64,000 bases of DNA from Elgaria multicarinata webbii (GCF_023053635.1 NC_086178.1:37618726-37682725); one strand, 5' to 3'. Positions 46,891 through 58,440 are shown, counted from the first letter of the stretch. Notes: a model not told the origin generated them from the letters alone. Program-made: numbers and translations.

Positions 46891-47539
46891 GAAGAACAAG
46901 CCCAATGTATAATCAAGAAGTTTGGTCGCTAAACAGAAAACCAACCAATTCTTGTAATTCGTGTACAAACATATTCATAAGTATGCATATTATAACAAAT
47001 CATATAATCCCATGATAATATTTTCTTAAGTGAATTAATCAAAGGTGTGGATTTTCTTATAATGCCTATTGTACGTGGCCTTCTAGAGACACAGGTCGAT
47101 ATAAAATTATTCAGGGTATCCCCCCCAAAAAATAAAAATTTAAAAGGGGGGCAGGTGTTTTTGATTCGTTTTCTGTATTTCAACTACCGCCTGAACTCAA
47201 AAACTTAATTGTTGCGATAGAAACTAATCCGTGAGCTTTAACCTAATTTTATACGTCCCTCCGTCACCTAAGGAAGACGTGGCAGTCACCTAAACGCGGC
47301 CTGGGTGTGCTCCCGGGGATAGCCCAATAATGGCAATAGGCACAGGCCCCCTCAGCCTGTATGTGGGGGAAATCATTCGTAAAATGGGGCGCAGGGATAA
47401 AAGATACGCGTTCAATGAAAACAAGGCCAGGCGCCTGGGAGTAATGAGTGAGTGAGTGGTCGTCCCTCTGAATTACGGGTCAGTAGGGAAGGGAAGGAGC
47501 ACAGCATAGCCTATTCAGTCTTCATAAGGGTTCTTGGCG

Positions 47540-48200
47540 GCGTCAAAAGTCAGCCTTTTTTTTAAGGCCGCTGAGAAGTAGACAAAGGCCGCCTCCTTCT
47601 CTCTCCCTCAGGCGGAGGAAACAGCGCTGCCCACCACTGCCTTGAAAAACGCCTGGCGAGAAAACACGGCTGAAAAAGCCACTTCAGAGAAGCCTCCAGG
47701 GAAGGGGAGGAGATGAGGCCCGAGCCGAGCCAAGCCCGCCCCGGAGGAAGGTTCGGCGCAGAGGCCTGAGGAGAAGGCAGGGCCGCGGCCTTGTCTGCCG
47801 ACCCAGCGCGGTTCCATCGCCTCCCGCTTACCCATGACCTGCACCCGGCAGATGGCGCAGGTGTCGCACTCCACGTCCCAGCTCCACATGGCCACAGCGT
47901 TCCACTTCTTGAGCGAGAACATCTTGTCGACGCCGCCCGTCTTGGAGCCGGAGGAAGCCGCGTGAGAAGCGGAGACGCCCAGCTCGTCTCCGTCCTCCAC
48001 ATCAGCCATGACTGGGGGAGGCGGCGGCGGCGGCAACAACCTTCCCCGCTTGCCGGCTCTTATCAAGCGGCAGCGGCTGCCAAGCAGAACTCGGGCTCCA
48101 CCCAGTGGCAGGTGGAGGCGCCGAGCGAGGAGGCCGAGGCCTACCTCGGTGTGGCTCGAAGGGAAATTAGCTAGAACGCTCTTGGGAGTGATGTTGATCA
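47540..48200. promoter_or_regulatory. CpG-rich island over the RNF7 promoter and first exon
   Basis: This is the only long stretch in the window that is both GC-rich and dense in CpG without being an obvious repeat. It covers RNF7 exon 1, its 5' flank and the start of intron 1. Such islands mark promoters of widely expressed genes, which fits RNF7. No clear TATA box is visible near the start codon, as is usual for island promoters. Confidence 0.7.
47832..48009 (-). CDS. RNF7: RNF7 coding exon 1 (RING-box protein 2 / SAG)
   Basis: RNF7 (RBX2) is the RING subunit that recruits the E2 enzyme to cullin-RING ubiquitin ligases, chiefly those built on CUL5. This exon encodes residues 1-59, [10 protein letters not shown] to CRVQVM, plus one base. 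The segment [20 protein letters not shown], which threads into the cullin, is identical to human RNF7 as I remember it. The first zinc ligands are in ECDTCAIC (C48, C51, C54). The donor is GTAAGC. The start is the only ATG that gives the family N-terminus. The exon lies in a CpG-rich island. With exons 2 and 3 it gives a 114-residue protein, one more than human. Confidence 0.97.
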
Positions 48201-48299
48201 GGTCCTGCTGGTAGATGACGGGGTGATTTCTGAGTGAGGGAGCCCTCAGTAGCAATTTTAATATCTAAATTAGACTAAGCTAGAGTCCCTCTCCTCTGT

Positions 48300-48362
48300 T
48301 GTGATTCGGATATTGGTATATGTTGGACTGGATGGCCTTATAGGCCCCTTCCAACTCTACTG
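48300..48362 (+). mobile_element. CR1 LINE 3' fragment
   Basis: TTGGACTGGATGGCCTTATA followed by GGCCCCTTCCAACTCTA is the last part of the CR1 3' UTR. Confidence 0.7.
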
Positions 48363-48435
48363 CAGGACAAAGGTGCAGAATCCAGCAGCAGCCCAGGAAT
48401 ACGTAATAGATTTGGACGCTCTGATTATTCTAGAC

Positions 48436-49292
48436 CAGTGGTTCCCAAACTTTTTCAGGTAACCGCCCCCATGGTTCCACAAACTCATGCCTAGTGCCCC
48501 CTACCCTACACTATAAAAATCATTATTCAGAATAGCGGTTTGCAACAACCCACTAATGAAGAAAACAACGAAAAAAATCAAAACAGTAACAATTAATTGA
48601 ATATGTATTCAAAATCCAATTACATTTTTTTAGTTTATTCAATTAAACATAATTGATGAACTTGATCCGGTGATACCATCTTTTCAAAGTCTGATAGTCA
48701 TTTAGCAAGAATATTAGATATCACATTTAGTAACTAGGGTAGACTACCTCACTATTCTGTAAATTCTTAATGTGATGGATGGGCTTGATGAAGTCATACC
48801 AGTTTCCCAATGTCTGGTTTAAAGATGATGGTGCTTTATAAATAAATAATAACAATAACAACTTAATATGAGTCTTAAATCAGCACATTTAGTAATCTGG
48901 AGTCGATTTCTTTGCTTGGAGATAAGTAGGCAGACCACACTAAAACCACATTCCACTAAATATGATGTTGGAAATGCAACCAGGAGCTTCTGAACCACTC
49001 TCCATAGTGCATGATAGCAATTCCCCATTAAAAGGACTCATCTTACACGGTATTAATAAATGTGTGGATTCTTCCCTATATGGCTTCGCACCAAACTTCC
49101 TTCTCCCATAAAAATGTTGCTGGGTTTTAAGACCTTCTGGAGAGGCGCTTCTCGGAAATGACCACCTTGAGCGCCCCCCCTGCTGCCCCTTTGCCTCTCA
49201 GCACCGCCCTGCCGCCCCCTTGCCTCTTAACGCCCCCCTGTGCAATCCCCCCGCCCCCAAGGGGGCAGTACCACCCACTTTGGGAACCACTG
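48436..49292. mobile_element. 857-bp non-autonomous hAT element with perfect 8-bp target duplications
   Basis: Ends CAGTGGTTCCCAAACTTTTT and TTTGGGAACCACTG, flanked by TTCTAGAC at 48428-48435 and 49293-49300. GC-rich repeats (GCCCCCTTGCCTCTTAACGC) fill the right end. No transposase. It starts about 430 bases upstream of the RNF7 start codon. Confidence 0.9.
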
Positions 49293-49300
49293 TTCTAGAC

Positions 49301-49790
49301 CTCCGAGCCACCACTTCACATATGGCTCTAGCTGGTGGACCACAAGATGCAAGGAAAAAGCAAAGTAGATCCTGAAAGCCTGAAGTTTGCCTTCGCCTGA
49401 TGTGGATTGCTCAAGTGCCACCTATGCAAGAACACTCTTTAATATTCCATGTTAATTAATCTAGAATTACTACAGCAGCATCCTCGTTTTAGTATATGCA
49501 TGCTGCTCTCCATGAATAAAAGATGCATAGAAAAGACGGGGAAATTCATACATTTATTGCGAGCCTTGTGTGCCAGGTCCACACTTTACAGCAAATATGG
49601 AGTTGCTTCTCAAATGAATGGTGGGAAATGGATGGTTTTGGTTTGCTCTGAGATTACAAGGATGCTTCCAGAAGAAGTTTTTATCATACAATCATCCTGC
49701 GCCTGTACACCCTCTTTATCCAATGTTAATTTCTCCTATTTAATTAAAGCCTAACATTTAATTTCACACTCAACACTTGTAGGTGCTTCA
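49301..49790. other. No gene or clear repeat seen
   Basis: Unique-looking sequence upstream of RNF7; short open frames without support. Confidence 0.4.
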
Positions 49791-49794
49791 GAAG

Positions 49795-50412
49795 TAAGAC
49801 CTCAGAAGTAAGCATAGGGTTGCAGAGTACTTCTTTCCAGTTTGCTGTTTTAGACGTTAAAAAAAGCTTCTGAGTAACCACACTATTAAAAGTCAGTTCT
49901 ATGTGTGTTTACTCAAGTAAGTCTCTGTTCAATGGGGTTTACTCAAAGGTAAGCATGCATCTGATTTTAGTATGACTTGGATATAAATGCATTTGAAATC
50001 AATGGGATTTACTCTTGAGTAAGGGAACCAGCAGATCTGTAGTTTAAGTTTATGAACTTGGAGATGCACAACTTAGCATGATCAAAGGAAAGGAAAAGCG
50101 ATCCATCGAACTGGTGGACTATGAAGAAAAGAGTTTAAGAGGGAAAATTAAAAGATTCCTAAAAAATCAAGGGATGAACCGATCTTATTCAAACTTGGCA
50201 TGCTGAAAGCCCTGTGCCAATTTTGATCTCTTTATCTTTAAATATTATGTAGATGTAAGCAATTTTTAAATTTCCATTTAAATAATACCTTAAAATCAAG
50301 GGTTGAACCAATCTCTTTCAAATTTGGGGTGGCTAAAGCCGTCCTTAAGAGCTATCACCAAGATAAGTTTGAGGTCTTTATCTTTAAAAATTAAGCAGAT
50401 GTAAGCATTTTG
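49795..50412. repeat. Dispersed repeat with two tandem ~125-bp units
   Basis: 49795-50180 matches 18170-18735 without the MITE. Then the unit AATCAAGGGATGAACC ... GTGCCAATTTTGATCTCTTT ... GATGTAAGC appears twice in tandem (about 50155-50285 and 50286-50412). Related to 10937-11475. Confidence 0.7.
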
Positions 50413-50744
50413 GTTACCTTGGATCAAAGGAGGAAACCTGACCACTTTTACAAAAGAAATTAGTTAAAATGATTGTTCATCTGCCCACCCTTTGAAATGA
50501 GCAAAACAAACCTTCACTCCTCCTCTCCTGTAAACCTTTCCCAAGCCAAGGGACAGCAACAGTCTCTGCCCATGCGCTCCCTCTTGCTTCCTACAAGCAG
50601 CCTCCCTTCCTTGGAGTTTGTTTAATATGAGCTTAGGGGAAAGTAGAATGTGTCATTTTACCATAACAGTTTCAAGCTGCTGTAATAGGGTATTTTGCAG
50701 AAATAAATATTTTTTAAAAAAATAAAAAATTAACTGCAGGGGAA

Positions 50745-50945
50745 AGGAGAATTAGTGAGCGGGGTGGGAGATTTCAACAGCATAGTAGTGTTCCAGGTGA
50801 AAAGATACATGAGCTGAAAGAGCGCAGCAATGGACAGAAGTGAAAGTGCCCAGTGGTTGACTCGCTAAGGAAATGTAGGGGAAACTGCGGATGAAAACTG
50901 GATAAAAAAATTATGTGTGATGGAGCACTAAAGCTCATGGAGATA
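50745..50945. mobile_element. MITE family A fragment
   Basis: GGAGAATTAGTGAGCGGGGT ... TATGTGTGATGGAGCACTAA; end motif as in 640-928. Confidence 0.4.
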
Positions 50946-50949
50946 TGTA

Positions 50950-52298
50950 AACTTTGCAATGCATAAAATATGCATTTAGAAATTATATGTGACTAGCACA
51001 CCACTTTATAATTATAGAAGAAAGCAGACACAAGTCTTAAGTTGTAGTGCAGTGTGTTTATTATTATTGCTAGGCAGTGGCATTGCTTTCATCCAATAAA
51101 TAAAGGCTGCACAAATATTTTAAATATATTTATCTACTTGAAACTTTCACAAGAAGAAACTTCTTGAGAACATTTTTTGTAGTATTTACAAAATGTGAAC
51201 ATCAAGTAAAGAATGGGTAAAGTATAATAACTTCCTTGAACCAAAACTCTTCAGAAAGCAAATGCAGACTTTATAATCACTTGGTTTTCTGTAAAATAAA
51301 CACAAAACAACTCTCAGCAGATTCCAAAAAGAAGCTATCTGTAATAGAATAAAGTAAACTAGTTGGATACTGAGAGCCAATACATCAATCCAACAAGAGG
51401 AAATGCACACCAAATGGATGCTGTACATACATTTTTCTGAGCTAAAAACTCCAAACCAGGAGCTGTGGTTGCATGGGCACAGCTCCAGAAACATTGGTGC
51501 TAGTGATGACTATCAACTGTTCGAAGGGTGCGGGAAGGAGTTAACAAATCTAGGCCCCTCTCCCACCACTTCTGTGCATCCACAGTTTCTACATAAAACT
51601 TTTCAGCCTAGAGAAAAACTATACAGCACCTGTCCACACATATATTTGAATCCTCTTGATGGATCAGGGCACAAGTATTTCTTGAACTCACATTAATATT
51701 AATATATTTATGCACCATTTTTCATTCAAGGTAGCTTACAGTTTAAAATAGCAGGCAACAATCTTAGAGACTTGACACATAAAGAAAAAGGGAGGGAAGA
51801 TGGAAATAAGCAGATCCAGGCACCAGCTCACCCATGCTCTTAACAAAATGACCGGATGGAATGGTCATTGCAGGACAGAGACGTGGGTGGGTAGTGAAGC
51901 CAAATTCCAACTAGCCTAAGCCAAACCAGCATAGGATCACTTGCTGTCTCAACACTTTGAAGGGCCAGGCGGAGATAGTTCTGAGAATGGGTGAGGGGCA
52001 GTTGGCCCCAGCCAGACTGATAGAGGAAGCATTACGATCTCAGCTCAGTCGGATGCATCCAGATTGAATGGCCACTGATGGATTATTTGAAATTAACTAT
52101 TTTTCCGATTAATGCAACTTTGATTACATATTACAACGGGAAAGAACTTCAGAAAAGAAGTCAGTCTTGCTCCTTTCACTAGCTCTCCAATAATTATTTC
52201 AGAGTACTTCAATTATGTGATCAATGTATATCTTTTCTATTTGATGAACTCCAGTATTTCCATTACGTGATGACTGGTCATGGGCCATGAAGATGCTA
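50950..52298. other. No gene or clear repeat seen
   Basis: Between RNF7 upstream sequence and the 3' end of the LRR gene. A LINE tail piece may lie at 51695-51790 (ATATTTATGCACCATTTTTC ... AGGTAGCTTACAG). Otherwise nothing recognised. Confidence 0.4.
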
Positions 52299-52304
52299 TT
52301 TATT
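52299..52304 (-). promoter_or_regulatory. Candidate poly(A) signal of the LRR gene
   Basis: AATAAA on the minus strand about 75 bases beyond the stop codon of exon h; position supports exon h being terminal. Confidence 0.5.
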
Positions 52305-52377
52305 TTCTAGTTATGGTGAACTCACTCAGTAATTAATACTATACTTTAGCTATGTTTTTAAACAAAGAAACCCCAAC

Positions 52378-52532
52378 CTAATGCACAATTATTGAAATGA
52401 AGGAACCAAATTCCTGTACCTTTTTCTTTCTCTTTTTAGCTGGACTGATTTTGGAGCAACTCCTGAAAATTTCCTTGAAAGTCACTGATGAAATCTGGGG
52501 GGTTACCTTGATTTTTAAGTGTAGCATTTCTT
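52378..52532 (-). CDS. LRR-protein gene, terminal exon h
   Basis: This exon encodes EMLHLKIKVTPQISSVTFKE, then IFRSCSKISPAKKRKKK and a short tail before TAG. The phase from exon g fits (G plus AA). An AATAAA signal about 75 bases past the stop supports it as the last exon. A second open frame exists in the same DNA but is out of phase with exon g. An internal GTAACC could be an alternative donor. Together the visible exons give roughly 340 residues of the protein's C-terminal part. I do not know the family name; axonemal and other ciliary LRR proteins look similar in style, but that is inference. Confidence 0.65.
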
Positions 52533-52867
52533 CTGTAGAGACCAAAATCAATGAATAAATCACTTCCCAGTTTACATAAAAGAGAATGCACTATACCTTA
52601 AGAAATATTTCTCAGAAATGCTAATTGATGCAAACATGAATAACACAATAGTAAAATGCAAAGAGTTGTCATCTGCACAGCGACCCCCTCACCCGGGTTG
52701 ATTATGGATTGGTTATTTGCAATGTTCATTTCAGAGGTTTAGATGTTAAACATTACTATTACATATGCAAAATCACTTCTTTTAAGTTTTTCTTACTTTG
52801 ACCACGACTACCACAAGGATCAATATTTGGTTAAATTGGAGAGTTCCAGATGGGATAGGTCTGACCA

Positions 52868-52965
52868 AAGGAAGTGTTACAGTGCAATCTTATGTAAATT
52901 TACTCAGAATTATGTTTCACTATGTTCTATGGGTTTACTCTTAGGTGAGCATGTACATGATTGCA
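52868..52965. repeat. Hairpin repeat (TTACTCAGAA family)
   Basis: TACAGTGCAATCTTATGTAA and the complementary half; in the LRR gene just beside exon g. Confidence 0.5.
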
Positions 52966-53012
52966 GCCTTAATGTGTGTGTATAAACAGGTATATTGATC
53001 TGAACATGTCAC

Positions 53013-53119
53013 CTTTCTTTCGGTCCTTAAGAGCTTCCAATATCTTTATTGCACACTGTTCTCCTATAGCATTGCCATTGATATCAACTTCCACCAAGTG
53101 GTCAGAATTCTTGATTAGA
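53013..53119 (-). CDS. LRR-protein gene, exon g (last LRR)
   Basis: This 107-bp exon encodes LIKNSDHLVEVDINGNAIGE and QCAIKILEALKDRKK. The V-D-I-N-G-N-x-I strand followed by an amphipathic helix is a typical ribonuclease-inhibitor-type repeat. Acceptor TTATAG, donor GTGACA (non-consensus at +3 to +6). Confidence 0.8.
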
Positions 53120-53329
53120 CTATAAATAAAAACATTTAACACTGAAAATTGCTATACACGAAATCTATTAATACATAAAATGTAAGTGTTTCCATTGTTA
53201 GGTACTAGATTCCAAAAACACAATAGTGTGCACTTATGTGACATACCGTACCTATATTTCAAAGTTTTTTTAAAAAATAGGATTTAAGTCTTGTTTATGC
53301 ATGAAGAAGAATGAAGTGTCAGAATTAGG

Positions 53330-53445
53330 GTGCAATCCTATGCATGTTTACACAGAAAAACAGTCTACAGCTCCCAGAATTTCCCAGCCAACGTGGATGG
53401 CTGGGGCATACTCTAAACATGCATAGGATTGCACTCTTAATTAAT
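53330..53445. repeat. 130-bp hairpin MITE
   Basis: GGGTGCAATCCTATGCATGT and CTAAACATGCATAGGATTGC ends; intron of the LRR gene. Confidence 0.8.
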
Positions 53446-54225
53446 TGTACCTCTTCAGACTGCTGTGGTAGATTATGATTTTGAATGCTCTTCCATGTTA
53501 AGAAACAACCATCCTGCTAATAGAAAACTGACAGCAGGGAGAAAGACTCATTCTTGACTAATGGCTTGCTGTACTAGTTTTGTCTTGGCAATATTGCTTA
53601 GTTTTTTTCTAATAACGTAGAGAACTTTCAAGTGTTTATGAATCCCCAAGTGTCATTTCATCAGCTGTAGAATATCTTGTTTCAGTGCTTTTCCTCGGCC
53701 TTTCCATCACTCCCAAGAAATACCATTACAACAAGAAATGCACACCCTTTCAAAACAAGAAAAATCTATAACACTGGGATTTGGGAGGGTGATGTCCTTG
53801 CCGCTGGGTAATGAGATCCTACTATTTTATTTTTTAAGATAGCACAACAGTATAAAGAACACTCTGTATAAACGGGGCAAGTGTTATGTTGATCGATTTA
53901 GCTAGTAACCTGTCCCATTGACTGCAATCTTGCAATGCATATCCAGGAATTGGTTGCCAATAAATTTCTCTCCTACTCTCTGCACAATATAGAGAAAAGC
54001 AAGAATATTTGGGGGCACAGAGGATCAGTCTAGACTGATTGCCACTACAGTTCCTTTCAGTCTACAGTTTTATCATTTCTTAACTGATTTATTTCAAGAA
54101 TGTCTTTCCTTGTCAAAAAGAGTATCACTGATATAAGTGAGATTTTGGGGAGGTTGGGCTGCTAAATATAGGGTTAGGGTAGCTATTCCTGTTCCTAATA
54201 AGCGATACATTATCAGTTGCCTTAC

Positions 54226-54283
54226 CAAGTCAAAAGTTGAATGAATTCCCAAATGTTTTTTTCTCTTTGGTTAAACCTTCCAT
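54226..54283 (-). CDS. LRR-protein gene, exon f (58 bp)
   Basis: This small exon encodes GRFNQREKNIWEFIQLLT and supplies two bases to a Cys codon at its end. It was found because exon e leaves phase 1 while exon g needs phase 2, so an exon had to exist between them; this one closes the gap exactly. The donor GTAAGG is good, the acceptor (GCCATAG) has a weak pyrimidine tract. The read-through into exon g (FIQLLTCLIKNSDHLVEVDI) is a natural LRR helix and strand. Confidence 0.65.
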
Positions 54284-54343
54284 CTATGGCGTTATCAGCC
54301 AAATGCAGTTTTGCTAACCATGGGCCAGGGTCAGGATCCTTAC

Positions 54344-54358
54344 TTTTCTTCTTTAAGC
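54344..54358 (-). CDS. LRR-protein gene, possible 15-bp microexon
   Basis: Fifteen bases lie between a good acceptor (CATTCCTTGCAG) and a good donor (GTAAGG). They would add LKKK and re-split the neighbouring codons without changing frame, extending the lysine-rich linker. Skipping it also keeps the frame, so it may be alternative or simply spurious. Confidence 0.35.
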
Positions 54359-54879
54359 CTGCAAGGAATGTATACACATAAGGAGTATTTCTGACATGCA
54401 GCTTTGACCGTCAGATGTCTGATGGGTGACCTCTTCTTTTTTTATAATTTTGGAAATGCCACAGTTGTTTTGTGAATGACATCTGAATTTGTATTGGGAC
54501 TGGTAAAATTCTTTATAATGAAAGCTGCCCACTATCTCCATCACTTTTTTCAATCTACCTTTTTTGCAGCCCAGCAAATGCATATTTACTCGGGTTGCTC
54601 AGAACAGGACTTCCTCATAGGTTTTCTTCGGGTTGTAGCCTCAGGGCAACTTTATGTTACAATAGTCCTAAACTAAAGGGAACTCTGCGTAGAAAATAAT
54701 GTATAATTTATGTATAAATTGTCATGTACAGTGACTACATGGCTGCTTTTTTGTTTTTGTTTTGCTGTATGTATGTGCAGAGAACACACCCTGGGAAGAC
54801 ATTTCTAGCATGTCTTCATGCAGAAACAAAATCCATATGTTTTCACACATGATCGATACACAGATTATACATTGGCTGG

Positions 54880-55185
54880 GTTCACACAACATGACATCTC
54901 ACACTCAAGGTTGATTACGGGTTGAGTGTGGGTTGTCATTGAAACATGAATTGTGTTGTGTGAACCCAGCTGTGCTAACAAACTGTGGTTTGTTAATCAC
55001 AAACAACCCACAGTTCACAAACCACGTGTTGACTTTGTGGTTTGTTCATGGTTAAGAAACCATAGTTTATTAGCATGGCTGGTTTCACAGACCCACGGTT
55101 CAACAACAACACATGGTTCAACAATGACCTACACTCAATGCATACTCAACCTTGTGTGGTTTGTCGTGTTCTGTGAACAAAGTAA
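54880..55185. mobile_element. ~300-bp hairpin MITE, GGTTCACACAACATG ends
   Basis: Outer ends GGTTCACACAACATGACATC and the complement of TTGTCGTGTTCTGTGAAC. A 94-base inner hairpin (about 54885-54970) has GGTTCACACAACATGACA against TTGTGTTGTGTGAACCCAG. In an LRR-gene intron. Confidence 0.65.
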
Positions 55186-55572
55186 TTGTGTCTATAGTCT
55201 AAAGCAGTTTTCTACATGCAGGGATTTATTTATTCTTTTGTAATGGAGAACCATTCAATTGTGTGAGACCCTCTATATCTGCAATCTAAACCCAGGCACA
55301 GGTTGAGCACCTCAGTGAGAGCTAGGGCACAAGTAAATTGGATAAAGTGAAGGGAGAGCCAGGGGCTTGTAAAAGGAGCAAGGCAGGGCTAGAGACAAAT
55401 GATCTTAGATGGAAGGACTTCTGAGCAGGGAATAAATCACTTCCGTATTCTTGTAGAGTGACCAGCATACTGTCGGCAATAAACCAATATTAAATAAAAC
55501 GGTTGCAGTCAAGTCATATGTTAGTCTTATCTGATCCTAACTAGGTTGACTTACTGAATAATTTAACTGTAC

Positions 55573-55668
55573 CTTTTCTTTTCTTTTTCTTCGCAGTAGG
55601 GGAATTATCTGTTTTGGAAGTAGCATTCAAATGGATCATTTTTGAATCAATACCTGTGTCTTTGTTTG
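55573..55668 (-). CDS. LRR-protein gene, exon e (lysine-rich linker)
   Basis: This 96-bp exon encodes a low-complexity polar linker, NKDTGIDSKMIHLNATSKTD then NSPTAKKKKRK. The basic run could act as a nuclear or nucleolar signal, but that is only a guess. Phase fits exon d (one base carried over). Donor GTACAG, acceptor CAACAG. Confidence 0.7.
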
Positions 55669-56124
55669 CTGTTGAAAATGAAAAACAAAAAACAAAAGTA
55701 TAAAGTGACTGACAATTTGCTCTTCTTTTGGTCACTATATGGATCCCACATTGCCTAAAGTCCTGATAGATGCTCAGCAAAAGAGTGAGTCCATCCACCA
55801 TTATATAACTAGAGCTCTGCTTCTCTTTAGCTCTACTGGCCTCTGTGGTTTGTTGAGTTGCATGATTCCTGGCAGTCTTAAATGCTCCCAAAAGTAAGCA
55901 TTGGCATAGCTTTGCCATTTCTATTATTCATAGAGATAACTGAGGTGTGTGTGTGTGTGTACGAGGGACACACTTCACCATATGTACATTTTTTGGGGGG
56001 GGGACAACAACAAAGAGGTTCATCCCACGTACACTTTTGTTCTGGTTTACCCTCGAATTATCCCATTTCCACACCCAAGGCGGCATTTATAATCCTTCTC
56101 CTTTCCATTTTATCCTCACAATAA

Positions 56125-56250
56125 TGAACTTGTGAGGTAAATTGGGCTGAGAGTCTGTGACCCAGTGAGCTTCCATGGCTGAGTGGGGACTAGACCCCAG
56201 ATCTCTTGACTCCCAGTCCAACCCTCTAACCACTACACTGGCTTTCAATC
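56125..56250 (-). mobile_element. Sauria-SINE-like fragment
   Basis: ACTTGTGAGGTAAATTGGGC, AGATCTCTTGACTCCCAGTC and TAACCACTACACTGGC are the complement of the SINE at 35337. Confidence 0.7.
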
Positions 56251-57341
56251 ACGCAAGTATAATAAAAAGTGAGTCTTTCCATACTTAAGTGCCTCAGCTG
56301 TGAAGCCATCCTTTGCATGTGCTTTTCCACTTGCCACAGCTGCCCTCTGGGGCCAAATTCCATTCTCTGCTGCCTGTGGACATGCTTTGTAGCTTTACAG
56401 CTTTTTCCCAAGAAGCCCCTGGTGTTGGTGGGGACTTATTACAGAAGGAGTGGGCAATTGGTGGTTTGTGGACCACATAAAGCCCTTGGCTAGATTTCAT
56501 GCAGCCTATGGCAGGCTCAGCCCAAGCCTCCCCTGTCCAGGTGAGAAGCAGCTGCACTTCCACCCCTGAGCAGGGAGAGAAGAGTGTGGATCCAGCCAGA
56601 TTTGTGCTTTTAAAAGCCTTACTTGCCCAGGCCTTCATCACCCAAGCAGAGAGAGCAAAGTGCTTTGAAAGCACAAATCTGGCTTGATCCGCAGGCAGTT
56701 TCAAAAGGGGTGTTTGTGCGTGTTCTAAAAGGTGTGTGTGTGTGCATGTGCAAAATAATTACAGCTACAGTAAATCCATGCCATCCTTTTTTACTTATCT
56801 AAAGCTATAAATAGCCAGAGGTTCTTGCAAAGTTTTCCCTATTCATTCCTATGCAAAGTCAAAAGCCAAAGTTGTGCCTCAGCCAGCATGAGACATAACT
56901 CAGGCAGATAATAGCTGAGCTTTAATAATGGGCACAATTCTCGCCAAGAATCTGCAGAACCAAATAATAGTTTCCATCATGTACTTTAGTCTCAAGTACT
57001 ATCTAAGGCCTGACTCGACCCTTCAAATCATTATAAGTGATTTACGATGAATGCATGGCATTATATTTTCTCTCTCTACATCCCTTCTATTCTTTTCATT
57101 ACTTTTATTTCTAAGGCCCAATCTTAAAAAATAAACATGTGACTCATGTCTGGTAAATATTGCTATTAATAGAGGTCAATCAAGAGATCATTATATACAT
57201 ATGTGTGTGTGTGTAATATATAGCTATTTTTAATTAAGAATCAGTTCCCTACTTCTAAGCAAAGCAAATAAACTCAAACTTTTAATTTTATGTTAAAATT
57301 TAGAATAACTGATATGAGTGAACAACCAAAGGCAATCCTAC

Positions 57342-57490
57342 CTTCAATGGTGTGGTGAGCAGTGCCATTGCTGTACACCAAAGCATTTGCTTTCTTCTCT
57401 TGACCAATGCTTTCAGCATACTCTGCTATTGGTTTGAGGAGTTCTGTGGCACCCAGACACTGCAAGTGGTTACCATTAAGGAACAGGTTG
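57342..57490 (-). CDS. LRR-protein gene, exon d
   Basis: This 149-bp exon encodes NLFLNGNHLQCLGATELLKP followed by IAEYAESIGQEKKANALVYS. It holds another full repeat (L-x-L-N-G-N-x-L), then a helix that turns polar, which suggests the repeat block ends or pauses here. Acceptor TCACAG, donor GTAGGA. Confidence 0.85.
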
Positions 57491-57541
57491 CTGTGATAAA
57501 CAATGTTTAAAATATTTATTGGTTAAACAGAAGACTAACTG

Positions 57542-57776
57542 AGGGTTGCATACAGATTTGTGCTGGATCAATCGCACCGATGGAAGTGGACTTTCCCACC
57601 CCTTCCTTCCCACAGAGGCTCCTCCAGCCCCTTGGAAATGCTACCCAGAGAGTCAGTGGACCCTGCTGAATGGGGTGGGCTGTAGCATGCAGGGGGACTC
57701 CCAACAATTGCGCGGAGGGACCTTCCACAAGCAGAGCCCTTCCTGTTGTGGAAGGCAGAGCTTAGATCCAACCCTT
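57542..57776. mobile_element. MITE with GGTTGGATCC-type ends
   Basis: Sister of 25374-25610; right end AGAGCTTAGATCCAACCC. Its left edge lies some 50 bases from LRR exon d. Confidence 0.55.
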
Positions 57777-58284
57777 ATATTCCAGCATACTTTCCTGAGA
57801 GTTTTACACTAATAATCACTGTGATTTTAATAAAAAGCACTCTATGTTTTAGTCACCACAACTGAATTCTAAATGAAACAAGTATTCCTCCAACTGTGTT
57901 TTGTATTTAGTGAATATTGACACAAGACCAAATCCAGTATCAAGGTTCAGAGATTACACAGTTGACTCTCATACTCTCAAAGACTTCACAAATGAAAAAC
58001 TTGTAATGCTTGTAACACTCCTTGTTGTCATACTAAGAATCATTGCCTAAGTGCATCTCATTCCTCCACTATTAAATTATTACGCTCACCCCACTTCCCT
58101 GAGCAGGAATTCTCAGGTGCAGCACTTACACAGATTCATCTCCTTTGGAAGGAGGCCACTGGAGGTTTATGGCAATTTTTAATATGATGAATTGATTTAC
58201 AAGTGTATAGGTAGAGAATAGGTAAAAACACAGCTTAAACACTCCAACAGGCAAGCAAAGCCCACTGCCCCCACAGATCTCCAG

Positions 58285-58440
58285 AGAGACTGCCTTATAC
58301 TGAGCTAGACCATTGATCTATCTAGTCCAGTATTGTCAATACTGACTGGCATGGCAGAGGCTCTCCAGGGTTTCAGACAGCAGTTTGATCCTGCAACCTG
58401 CATGTAAAGCATGTGCTCCATCACTGATACAGCTATAACC
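58285..58440 (-). mobile_element. tRNA-derived SINE, family 1
   Basis: Minus strand: head with ACTATGGTTTCAGGTTATAG ahead, box-like GCATGTAAAGC region, tail CTATCTAGTCCAGTATTGTC and GCCTTATACTGAGCTAGACC, the typical 3' body of this SINE. Confidence 0.7.

Larger units (their letters stand above)
43621..47831 (-). other. RNF7: RNF7 intron 1
   Basis: About 4.2 kb with L2-type LINEs on both strands (44915-45840 minus, 46240-46890 plus), a GGTTA-type hairpin with nested SINE (45820-46230) and a partial 130-bp hairpin (44677-44780). No further coding exon seen. Confidence 0.75.

Noticed and set aside
52378-52532. Alternative frame of LRR exon h ending FQELLQNQSS
   Set aside because: It is open and ends in a stop, but its phase does not fit exon g.
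54165-54180. Interstitial telomere-like TTAGGG
   Set aside because: Only about two units (AGGGTTAGGGT); chance level.
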